Source: Gammaproteobacteria bacterium (GTDB lineage Bacteria; Pseudomonadota; Gammaproteobacteria; UBA7966). From it: a stretch of 20,861 nt of DNA. The DNA is taken from the NCBI GenBank assembly GCA_003485715.1, contig DNIF01000271.1, positions 1 to 20,861 on the forward strand. Direction: 5' to 3'. Shown here in pieces: positions 8,178-14,991 of the stretch (positions are counted from its first letter, which is position 1; each line of letters begins with the position of its first letter). The notes beneath the pieces are model-generated. The model was not told where the DNA came from, did not search any database, and saw only the letters and a list, made by a program, of their open reading frames with translations. A program made the translations under genes and the position numbers.

Positions 8178-9428
8178 CTAAAGCCTGGCCTGCAGGACCC
8201 AGATGGCAAAACCGGCACCCGCCAGCACCACGACCGCAGTCACCACCAATGCTGCCTGCCACCGTCGCGCCGACCGGCGTGTGTCGGCAATGTCGTCCAG
8301 CGTTGCCTCAGTCTGAAGCCCGGGGCTCGCGGTGTCGTCCACAGTGTCGATGTCGCTGATGATCGGCTCGGTAACGACCTCTGTCTCTCGCGCCACCTCG
8401 AGGCGTGCCTCGAGCTGCCGAGCAAGATGTGCATTGCGTTCCATGAGTGTGTTGAGCTGCACCTTGACAGCAGCCAGCTCAGACTCGAGACGCGCCGTGT
8501 CGGCTGCCGTCCTTATCGCTACTGGGTGCCTGACATCACCGCTCGCCGGAGCCATGACATCGGACAACCCTTCCCCCTCCCCTGCCTCCCCTTCCTCCGC
8601 CGGCAGGTTGCCGCTACCGACTTCCTGCTCGACCTCGCGAATGACCGTGCGCGTGCGCTCCTCATCGATGTAGTGGAGTTCATCGAGACCACAGTTGAGC
8701 AGCAGACGATCCATCAGCAGATTGATGCGTCGGGGGATACCAAGGGTGGCTCCGGTAATCAGTGCATACACCGGCTCTTCAATCCGTGGATCGTCACGCC
8801 AGCCGACTGTCTTGAGCCGGTGCTGGATGTACTGGCGTGTTTCACTCTCCGAAAGTGGACGCAGATGGTAGGCGGCTATCACGCGCTGACGGAGTTGCTC
8901 AAGGCCGGGCGCACGCAGGGTATTGCGAAACTCCCGCTGACCGAGCAGGAAGCACTGGAGGATGGGTTGCCCGCAATGTTCGACGTTGGAAAGCATGCGC
9001 AGCTCCTCCAACCCGTCGGTCGGAAGGTTCTGTGCCTCATCCACAAGCACGATCACCCGCTTGCCGATTGCGGTCACCTGTTGGCAGGCGGTCTCTATAT
9101 CGCGCAGCAGTGCTGCCTTGTCGCGCCCCTCGTACTCCAGCCCGAGTGATCCCGCGATGACCTTCAGCACCTGCTCGTGATCGAGCCGGCTGGAGGCAAT
9201 GCGCACCGGCACCAGACGCTCGGTGTCCATCTCGTTGACCAACGCATTGAGCAGGAGTGACTTGCCCGTGCCTACGTCTCCGGTGATGACAATGAAACCC
9301 TGCCCCTGCTGCAACCCATAGCGCATGTAGGCAAGCGCCCGCTGGTGCCCGGCGCTCTTGAAGAAGAAGCGCGTGTCGGGCATGAGCTGGAAGGGGCGGG
9401 CCGAGAAACCGAAGAAGCTTTCGTACAT
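8178..9428 (-). CDS. XrtA-associated ExeA-like AAA ATPase with C-terminal coiled coil and membrane anchor
   Basis: The protein has 416 residues. The N-terminus MYESFFGFSARPFQLMPDTRF is the classic opening of the ExeA/GspA-like AAA family, and the XrtA group is TIGR03015. Walker A is GDVGTGKS (50-57). Walker B is VIVLVDEAQ (125-133). A region near 170-181 contains an Arg-rich stretch, and GIPRRINLLMDRLL (230-243) is the usual sensor-2 region. After about residue 270 there is an acidic, low-complexity linker, a probable coiled coil (about 310-348), and one transmembrane helix near the C-terminus (about 391-412). The ATPase core therefore faces the cytosol and is tethered by its tail. ExeA relatives help assemble or open envelope-spanning machines. 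Here it probably energises or positions the export complex, but its exact role is unknown. Gaps to its neighbours are 64 bp on each side. Confidence 0.92.
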   Translation of the reverse strand: MYESFFGFSARPFQLMPDTRFFFKSAGHQRALAYMRYGLQQGQGFIVITGDVGTGKSLLLNALVNEMDTERLVPVRIASSRLDHEQVLKVIAGSLGLEYEGRDKAALLRDIETACQQVTAIGKRVIVLVDEAQNLPTDGLEELRMLSNVEHCGQPILQCFLLGQREFRNTLRAPGLEQLRQRVIAAYHLRPLSESETRQYIQHRLKTVGWRDDPRIEEPVYALITGATLGIPRRINLLMDRLLLNCGLDELHYIDEERTRTVIREVEQEVGSGNLPAEEGEAGEGEGLSDVMAPASGDVRHPVAIRTAADTARLESELAAVKVQLNTLMERNAHLARQLEARLEVARETEVVTEPIISDIDTVDDTASPGLQTEATLDDIADTRRSARRWQAALVVTAVVVLAGAGFAIWVLQARL

Positions 9429-9492
9429 GCGTGACCCCGTGGCGCAGGATTCGGGCCGCGCGGACCGCAGAATGGGCCGCGATTGGTGTAGA

Positions 9493-11010
9493 TCAGAAAA
9501 ACGAGTAGTTCAGCACCCCGACCAGACGATTCTCGGTGAACTGCAGCAGGCCCAGCCCGCCCCCACTGCTATCGGTGTAGCGATAGTTCACGTTGGCGGC
9601 GAGCCGCGCCGAGAACTGGTAGCTGAAATCCGGCCCCAGACTCACCATCGTGTTGGGCTCGCGACCGAGGCCCAGTAACTCGCTGTTCATGTAGAGGGTG
9701 CTCACGCCGACACTTGCCTGAGGCGAGAGCTGTCGGCGCCAGATCACGTTCGCCAACCGCATGGCCTGATTTGTCTGCCGATTGCGTGTGATGGCTTCCA
9801 TCTGATCCGAACTCACGCTGACGAGCACGGTGTCGAGACGATGTTCGAAGCGCAGATCGACCATAAGACGACGCTGGATGGCCACGTCCTGGATGAGTCC
9901 GGCGCGATTGAAGATCACGAGCGGGCTCGCGCCCGCCAGAGGGTCAATGATCGGATTGCCGAAGGGGTCGGTGGTGGGGACGAAGCGGACGTCCTCCTGC
10001 CGCGAGGAAAAGGTGCTGGCGAACTCGGTGTAGCCCGCCCGGAACGCGAAGCGGCGGCGAGTCCAGGAAAAATCCAGCGAGTAGTTGTCGCCGAAGAAAC
10101 GCCGACCGTAGCCAAAGGTGAGATTAAGGCGCTGGTTCGGAGTCCAGGTCGCGCCCGTCTGCCAGAAGGGCCCATCGATCGCGCCAAATCCCTGGTTGCG
10201 GAACTGGTTCTGATCGACTCCGTAGGTGCCATTCAGACGCAATTGGCGTGTAAGCGGATAACTACCCTGGACGCTGGTCGTGCGCAGGCGATCCGTGCCC
10301 CCATCAACGAAGGTGGACTCGCGCAATTGGTGGCTGAAGACCAGCGGCAACTGCGGCAGGAAGTCCCCGGTAGTGAACCGTCCATCCCAGAGGTTGTCGG
10401 TAACACTCAATCCAACGCCGACAGGGGCGGTCCCCGGAAGCGGCTCACCGGGCTGTGCCTCCGTGACGGAGTATCGGTACGTAAGCAGCAGTTCACCCAG
10501 ATCCGCGAAGCGACGACGCAAGGTCGGCCCAGCGCGGAAACTGGACACTTCGGCCACGTTGCCGGTGACGTTGGCGAGGCTGGTCTGCATGGGCGCACCG
10601 GCAGGCGCGAACATCTGCACACCGCGGTTGAAGGCGGCCTCCGCTTCGAGCCACTGCGGCAACAGAATCGCGCGGCCCAGAAGATCCATCTGCGGCAGGT
10701 TGCGATCGAAGCGGCTGTTCTCCAGGTAAATCAGCCTGGTCAAGGCGACGTTGGCGCTCGCATTCAGGCGCGCCCCATCACCCCGGAGCAGGAAGCCGGG
10801 TGTGAACTGGGTGACCAGATCCGGCTGGGGGTTCCGCGCAGACAACAACACGTTGTCAGTCAGGGTGACGGTGCTGGCCGTGCGCGGCGTGAAGGTCCAC
10901 TCGCCGGCACCCGCACTCGCTGACAGGAGCATCAAACCGGCCACAAGGCCCACCTCGCGCCGGCGCTGCAAGCCGGAATGCGACGCGCCCGCTACGCCTT
11001 GCGGGATCAT
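9493..11010 (-). CDS. TIGR03016-type PEP-CTERM system outer-membrane beta-barrel protein
   Basis: The protein has 505 residues. The start at 11010 overlaps the kinase stop (ATGA). A signal peptide is clear: basic LQRRRE, hydrophobic VGLVAGLMLLSASAGA, with likely cleavage after AGA near residue 36. The mature protein is full of alternating amphipathic strands (for example RLNLTFGYGRRFFG, RLAANVNYRYTDSSG) and ends in LNYSFF. The terminal aromatic residue is the usual recognition mark for outer-membrane barrel insertion. The family is restricted to exosortase A EPS loci and resembles large autonomous barrels. It is a good candidate for the outer-membrane pore that works with the short OPX lipoprotein of this operon. 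That pairing is inferred, because no function has been shown for this family to my knowledge. Confidence 0.9.
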   Translation of the reverse strand: MIPQGVAGASHSGLQRRREVGLVAGLMLLSASAGAGEWTFTPRTASTVTLTDNVLLSARNPQPDLVTQFTPGFLLRGDGARLNASANVALTRLIYLENSRFDRNLPQMDLLGRAILLPQWLEAEAAFNRGVQMFAPAGAPMQTSLANVTGNVAEVSSFRAGPTLRRRFADLGELLLTYRYSVTEAQPGEPLPGTAPVGVGLSVTDNLWDGRFTTGDFLPQLPLVFSHQLRESTFVDGGTDRLRTTSVQGSYPLTRQLRLNGTYGVDQNQFRNQGFGAIDGPFWQTGATWTPNQRLNLTFGYGRRFFGDNYSLDFSWTRRRFAFRAGYTEFASTFSSRQEDVRFVPTTDPFGNPIIDPLAGASPLVIFNRAGLIQDVAIQRRLMVDLRFEHRLDTVLVSVSSDQMEAITRNRQTNQAMRLANVIWRRQLSPQASVGVSTLYMNSELLGLGREPNTMVSLGPDFSYQFSARLAANVNYRYTDSSGGGLGLLQFTENRLVGVLNYSFF

Positions 11011-12062
11011 CCGCTCTTGCCCGATGGCGTCAGATAACCATAGCCGTAGCGGTAACCGTAGTACTGGTAGCCGTCTGCCATCGTCTCCTTCACCTTGTTG
11101 AGGATGAGACCGGTGATACGCACATGCTCCAGCATCTGCAGGGCGTGACGCAGCGTATCATGCGTCGTTCGACCGGCCTCGACCACGAGCGCAATCTGGC
11201 CGATATACGGAGCGAGCGCTGTGGCTCCGGTAGTGGCAAGCACGGGCGGGCAGTCAAAAAGCACGATGCGGTCCGCATAGCGCTGCGCCAGTTCCAGCGT
11301 GAGCCGGCGCATGGCCTCGCTGGCAAGACGCTCGGTGATGGTAGTGCGTTCCGTACCTGCCGGTACGAGCGAGAGCTTGGGCACACTGGTGTTGCAGATA
11401 ACATCCGGCAGGCTGATGTCGTCGCGGGAGAGATAGTCGAACAGACCGGGGCGGCCCGAGGCACCGAAGGTACGTGACAGGTCCTGCTTGATGACATCGG
11501 TATCGACCACCAGCACGGTGCGATCGAGCTCCATGGCAAGACTGAGCGCGAGATTTACCGAGGTGAAGGTCTTGCCTTCATTCGGCATCGAGCTGGTGAT
11601 CATGATGAGATTCGCTGGCGCGTCGAAGCCGGCACTTGGATCGTTGATGTTCGCCAGCAGGCGGCGCTTGATCTGCTGATATTGCTCGCTCATGGTGTCC
11701 GCGCCACGACCCGGCACGAGGTGTCCACGCGCGGCCAGGCGACCGAGGTCGATCTCGAGAATGCGCCCGCGTGCCGCCGTTGCACGCTGCGACCCATTAG
11801 CGGATGACGACGGAGGCGGTGTTGGCGTCCGCTCGAAGGACGTGGGTGGCGCCGCAGATGTCGCCTGGCCAGCCACATCGGCAGTCACCTCCCTGGCACC
11901 TCCGACATCGGCCGCGGAGGTGGTGCCTGGCATCCCCGATTCCGCGCGCCCCTCCGGTCCATCCTCGCTGCCTTCGCCGTGCCTATCGGCCGAGCTTGCA
12001 GCCTCACCGCCCGGCACGCGGTCGCCGGTCAGTCGGCCCATCAGACGATCGATCGTACTCAC
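11007..12062 (-). CDS. XrtA-associated BY-type tyrosine autokinase (CpsD/CapB-like)
   Basis: The protein has 351 residues. I choose the GTG at 12062, which overlaps the stop of the chain-length gene (GTGA) and yields the expected N-terminus (M)STIDRLMGRL. A longer frame to 12209 runs into the upstream gene. A Pro/Ser/Ala-rich linker (about 15-95) precedes the kinase domain. Motifs: Walker A SSMPNEGKT (157-165), Walker A' VLVVDTD (183-189), Walker B IVLFDCPP (266-273). The C-terminal tail YQYYGYRYGYGY (332-343) carries seven Tyr, the autophosphorylation cluster typical of BY kinases. It should be a cytosolic partner of the adjacent Wzz-like protein. Cycles of Tyr phosphorylation would control polymer length and export. 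In many proteobacterial capsule systems kinase and polymerase-regulator are one protein (Wzc); here they are split. Confidence 0.93.
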   Translation of the reverse strand: MSTIDRLMGRLTGDRVPGGEAASSADRHGEGSEDGPEGRAESGMPGTTSAADVGGAREVTADVAGQATSAAPPTSFERTPTPPPSSSANGSQRATAARGRILEIDLGRLAARGHLVPGRGADTMSEQYQQIKRRLLANINDPSAGFDAPANLIMITSSMPNEGKTFTSVNLALSLAMELDRTVLVVDTDVIKQDLSRTFGASGRPGLFDYLSRDDISLPDVICNTSVPKLSLVPAGTERTTITERLASEAMRRLTLELAQRYADRIVLFDCPPVLATTGATALAPYIGQIALVVEAGRTTHDTLRHALQMLEHVRITGLILNKVKETMADGYQYYGYRYGYGYLTPSGKSG

Positions 12063-13696
12063 AAGAGGCCCCCGATCATGCGGTTGACGTATCCGGGCAA
12101 ATCGACATCCATGAGATGCAGGGTGACGAGACCTCCGTAGAGCGCCACCAGGACCACCAGACCGAGGCTGAACACGGCCAGCTCCATGCGGCGCTCGGAC
12201 TGATGCCACTGGTTTCGCACGAAAGTGATGGCACCCAGCACCGGCAGGCCGGTGAGCTCCTTGAGTTCATGGCGGGTGAAGATGCGAGGACTGAGCTGCG
12301 ACACCACGAAAGCGATACCAAAGCCGCCGGCCACACCCAGCGCGAGCACGCCGGAGAGCAGTTGCAGACGCTGCGGCCCGATGGGCGTGGAAGGCAGCCT
12401 CGGCGGCTCGATGACCTTGATCTTGATGGGGTCGGCGGCTTGTTCAGCGTCCGTGGCCAGCTTCGCCGACTCCCGGCGGGAGACCAGTTCATCGTACTGA
12501 CGTTTGTTCACATCGTAGTCACGGTTCAGGCGCGTAAGCTCTGCCTCGACCTGCGGCACGGTATCAATCAGGCCCTCGAGCTCCTGGACTGCGGCCTTGA
12601 AGTCCTCTTCCCGGCTCTTCAAAGCGGCGATGTGTGCATCCGCCTCCGAGAGTGCGATGGCCACACGCTGCCGCACCGGGTTATCGAACTGCAGCCCTTG
12701 CAGGTCGGGAAAGGGTGATGCCTCCGGGGCCTTCGCCATGGCTTTCTGCAGGGCCTGCTCGCGTTCCTCGCGAATGGCGTCCAGCAAGGACTGCATCTGA
12801 CGGATCTCCGGGTGCTTCTCCGTGTACTGCAGCAAGAGATCATCCATGCGCGTCTGGAGGTCGGAGATGCGCGTGTCGAGCATCTTGACCTCGGGCGCGT
12901 TGGCTGGGTCGGCGGTCTCCCCCCCCATACCAAACAGGGGTTCCTCGTCCGCGAGGGTCTCCGGTGCCTCGTCGGATTGGCGCTTGAGCTCCTCGCGCCG
13001 GCGCTCGGCCTCCTTGATGTCGAGCTGGATCCGTTTGAGGTCCTCCTGAGCCTTCATCATGCGCCCGTAGAAGTCCTGACCACTACCGGGCATGAGTGCC
13101 ATGTTCTTGAGCTTGAACTCCTTCAGACGCTCCTCGGCCTCGATGAGACGGCGCTCGTAGTCGGCGATCTGCTGCTCCAGGAACTGTGTGGCGACCGCCC
13201 GATCCTCGCGGGTATGACCGATGGCAGACTCGAGGAAGATGCTCAGGAGTTCGTCCACCAGCTTCTTGGCCAGACGAGGATCGGTGTCCACGAAGCGCAG
13301 CTGGTAAGTGTCGTCCCGCTTGTTCTGGGCACTGATTTCAATGCGACTGGAGAGATCCGCGATCAGACGGTCCTGCGCGGCTGGCGTCGTGGCGCGCAGG
13401 TCGAGGTCGGTGCGGCGTGACAGTTCTTCGAGCGTCGGGCGGGTGAGTAGCGTGCGCCGCATCAGGCCGATCGTGTCCTGCAGAGTGCCGTCGGCCACGA
13501 CCAAACCCCGCAACAGCGGGCGCAGCATCGATTGCGTGTCGATGTGCAGGCGCGCCGCAACCTCGTACTGATTCGGCAGGGCAAGCACCGCGAACCAGCC
13601 GGCCAGACAAAGAAGGAACGCAATTACCAAGGCAAGCCAGCGATACATCCAGGTCATGCGCAGGTAGCCCATGACCATCAGGATTTGGCTGTTCAT
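12059..13696 (-). CDS. XrtA system polysaccharide chain-length determinant (Wzz/PCP-like, TIGR03007)
   Basis: The protein has 545 residues. The N-terminus MNSQILMVMGYLRMTWMYRW leads into a first transmembrane helix (about 18-40). A long periplasmic region follows with extended coiled-coil stretches (about 160-300: ADYERRLIEAEERLKEF and KRIQLDIKEAERRREELKRQ). A proline-rich motif (PPRLPSTPIGP) precedes a second transmembrane helix (about 447-468). A third hydrophobic helix lies near 505-528, so the C-terminus may re-enter or recross the membrane. It has no kinase domain; that function is in the next gene, whose start overlaps its stop. Such proteins oligomerise in the inner membrane and set chain length while bridging to the OPX exporter. 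The start is supported by an AGAGGT/GAGG stretch just upstream. The gap to the upstream OPX gene is 43 bp. Confidence 0.93.
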   Translation of the reverse strand: MNSQILMVMGYLRMTWMYRWLALVIAFLLCLAGWFAVLALPNQYEVAARLHIDTQSMLRPLLRGLVVADGTLQDTIGLMRRTLLTRPTLEELSRRTDLDLRATTPAAQDRLIADLSSRIEISAQNKRDDTYQLRFVDTDPRLAKKLVDELLSIFLESAIGHTREDRAVATQFLEQQIADYERRLIEAEERLKEFKLKNMALMPGSGQDFYGRMMKAQEDLKRIQLDIKEAERRREELKRQSDEAPETLADEEPLFGMGGETADPANAPEVKMLDTRISDLQTRMDDLLLQYTEKHPEIRQMQSLLDAIREEREQALQKAMAKAPEASPFPDLQGLQFDNPVRQRVAIALSEADAHIAALKSREEDFKAAVQELEGLIDTVPQVEAELTRLNRDYDVNKRQYDELVSRRESAKLATDAEQAADPIKIKVIEPPRLPSTPIGPQRLQLLSGVLALGVAGGFGIAFVVSQLSPRIFTRHELKELTGLPVLGAITFVRNQWHQSERRMELAVFSLGLVVLVALYGGLVTLHLMDVDLPGYVNRMIGGLL

Positions 13697-13739
13697 CGCC
13701 TCGTACCTCTATGACTGCCCGGACTCACGGCAAAAACAC

Positions 13740-14369
13740 TCAGAACCAGGACTCCGGAATGATGAGGATGTCGCCCGGGGCCATCTCGACGTTGGCCGTG
13801 ATATCGCCGTTACGGACGAGATCTTCCAGGCGGACACGACGCTCCACTGGGCCATCAGGTGTTTGCCGCACGATTCGCGCCCCGTTTCCATCCGCAAAGT
13901 TGGTCAGGCCACCTACCGAGATCATCACATCGAGCGCCGTCATTTTCTGGCGGAAGGGGATCGTGGTGGGTTCCGCCGCCTCCCCGACCACACGCACGGT
14001 CTGGTCGTACTCGCCCTGGAAACCGCTCACCGTGACCGTGACCAGCGGGTCGCGGATGTATTCCGCCAGCACCTCTTCCAGTTCCCGTGCGAGTTCGGTG
14101 GGCGTACGGCCAGCCGCCGGGACGTCTTCGAGCAGCGGTGCCGTGATGAGCCCATCGGGGCGTACCGGCACCGTCGTCGATACATCCGGATTGCGCCAGA
14201 CGAAGATGTCGAGGGAATCTCCGGGACCGATGCGGTACTTGTAGTCGCGGACCTCCGGGGCCACCGCATCCAGGAGCGGCGGCCCTAACAACCGATTGCG
14301 GATCATGGACACACAGCCGCTGGCCGCCACCGCCAGCGCGAGCAGTACCAGTGTCTTCCCTGTCTTCAC
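13740..14369 (-). CDS. Short polysaccharide export (OPX/Wza-like) lipoprotein, XrtA system
   Basis: The protein has 209 residues from a GTG at 14369. GGAG lies 9 nt upstream, and the resulting MKTGKTLVLLALAVAASGC is a clean lipoprotein signal with Cys19 as the lipidation site. A longer frame to 14489 would add an Arg-rich, non-conserved leader before the signal peptide. The Poly_export domain follows (YRIGPGDSLDIFVWRNPDVS to DPLVTVTVSG, about 44-116), then an SLBB-like domain. The end IIPESWF is typical of the XrtA-linked export group (TIGR03027-like). At this length it lacks the C-terminal region that forms the outer-membrane alpha-helical barrel of Wza, so it probably needs a separate outer-membrane pore. 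It is first in the ten-gene operon, directly below the divergent control region. Confidence 0.92.
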   Translation of the reverse strand: MKTGKTLVLLALAVAASGCVSMIRNRLLGPPLLDAVAPEVRDYKYRIGPGDSLDIFVWRNPDVSTTVPVRPDGLITAPLLEDVPAAGRTPTELARELEEVLAEYIRDPLVTVTVSGFQGEYDQTVRVVGEAAEPTTIPFRQKMTALDVMISVGGLTNFADGNGARIVRQTPDGPVERRVRLEDLVRNGDITANVEMAPGDILIIPESWF

Positions 14370-14378
14370 CTTGGATGT

Positions 14379-14382
14379 CTCC
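14379..14382 (-). promoter_or_regulatory. Shine-Dalgarno GGAG deciding the GTG start of the export lipoprotein
   Basis: GGAG on the minus strand sits 9 nt before the GTG at 14369. The start it selects produces a standard lipoprotein signal peptide, while the longer frame does not. Confidence 0.6.
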
Positions 14383-14980
14383 AATGGGGGCACCCGATCT
14401 GCCGGGTATGCCTGACGCCTTCCTGACCCCTGCGCTCGCTCGCCCGGGCGATCCCTAGCCCTGCCGGGGAACCATCCACGCCATTTCACTGCCGCGAGAC
14501 TAGCAGAGTAAACATGGCATTAGAATAAACTTCCAGAATCCCGCTCACGAAGAGCGCGGGCGCCACCCCCAGCAACCCACGGTGGCGGCCCGGAATAACC
14601 GCGGTCGGGAGAATACCCTTAAGGCACTCCGATCGAGGTCCGTGAAACGCAAACTTGCAGTTCTTGCGTAGCTATCGGCAAGCCCGGCCACGTCCTGTTG
14701 GGTGCGAGGACCACGCGGCCAGGTCTGAAGCTGCGCGCACGGGAATTTGGTGCACCCCGCGCGCCCAGCTCGGCGGGCGACTGGCTCAGGATTGTGCCGC
14801 TTCTGCCGATTCCTGAGCATCGTCGGTGTTCGGCCCTGCGCCCTGGTGGCATCGGCAAACTTTCGCGGATCCGCGCCGTGCCGCGAAGCAGGGCTCGGGA
14901 ACTGCATCACGCACGCACGGCAGTAGCAACGGTTACCATGCGCGACCGAGGCAGCAGACTCTATCCGGCAAGCGCGACAC

Positions 14981-14984
14981 AGGA
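14981..14984 (+). promoter_or_regulatory. Shine-Dalgarno AGGA for the acyltransferase-CRP fusion
   Basis: AGGA lies 7 nt before the ATG at 14992. The alternative ATG at 14938 has no comparable site, and the residues it adds do not belong to the enzyme fold. Confidence 0.5.
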
Positions 14985-14991
14985 ATCCGCC

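Larger units (their letters stand above)
14370..14991. promoter_or_regulatory. Divergent control region between the export operon and the acyltransferase-CRP gene
   Basis: There are 622 bp without a credible gene between two divergent starts. Open frames here are extensions of the flanking genes or antisense shadows. Most of the region is GC-rich, but 14501-14535 is a distinctly AT-rich island containing TAGAAT (14521-14526), which matches a sigma-70 -10 box in 5 of 6 positions on the + strand. The complementary strand reads TTTATTCTAATG. I found no convincing -35 partner for either strand. Two perfect 12-bp palindromes are present: TCGCCCGGGCGA at 14440-14451, in the leader of the export gene, and CGCGGATCCGCG at 14864-14875, upstream of the acyltransferase gene. 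Either could be an operator or chance in GC-rich DNA. I did not find a good sigma-54 -24/-12 element. The region probably holds both divergent promoters. Confidence 0.5.

Noticed and set aside
9841..10923. 360-codon + strand open frame across the outer-membrane barrel gene
   Set aside because: The minus-strand reading has a signal peptide, beta-strand pattern and terminal Phe; this one has none.
14370..14489. Longer N-terminus for the export lipoprotein starting at 14489
   Set aside because: It places an Arg-rich leader before the signal peptide; GTG at 14369 with GGAG gives a proper lipoprotein start.
14745..14765. Possible sigma-54 promoter (GG-N10-GC spacing in TTGGTGCACC...)
   Set aside because: Only the dinucleotide spacing fits; the -24 and -12 sequences are poor and such matches are common in GC-rich DNA.
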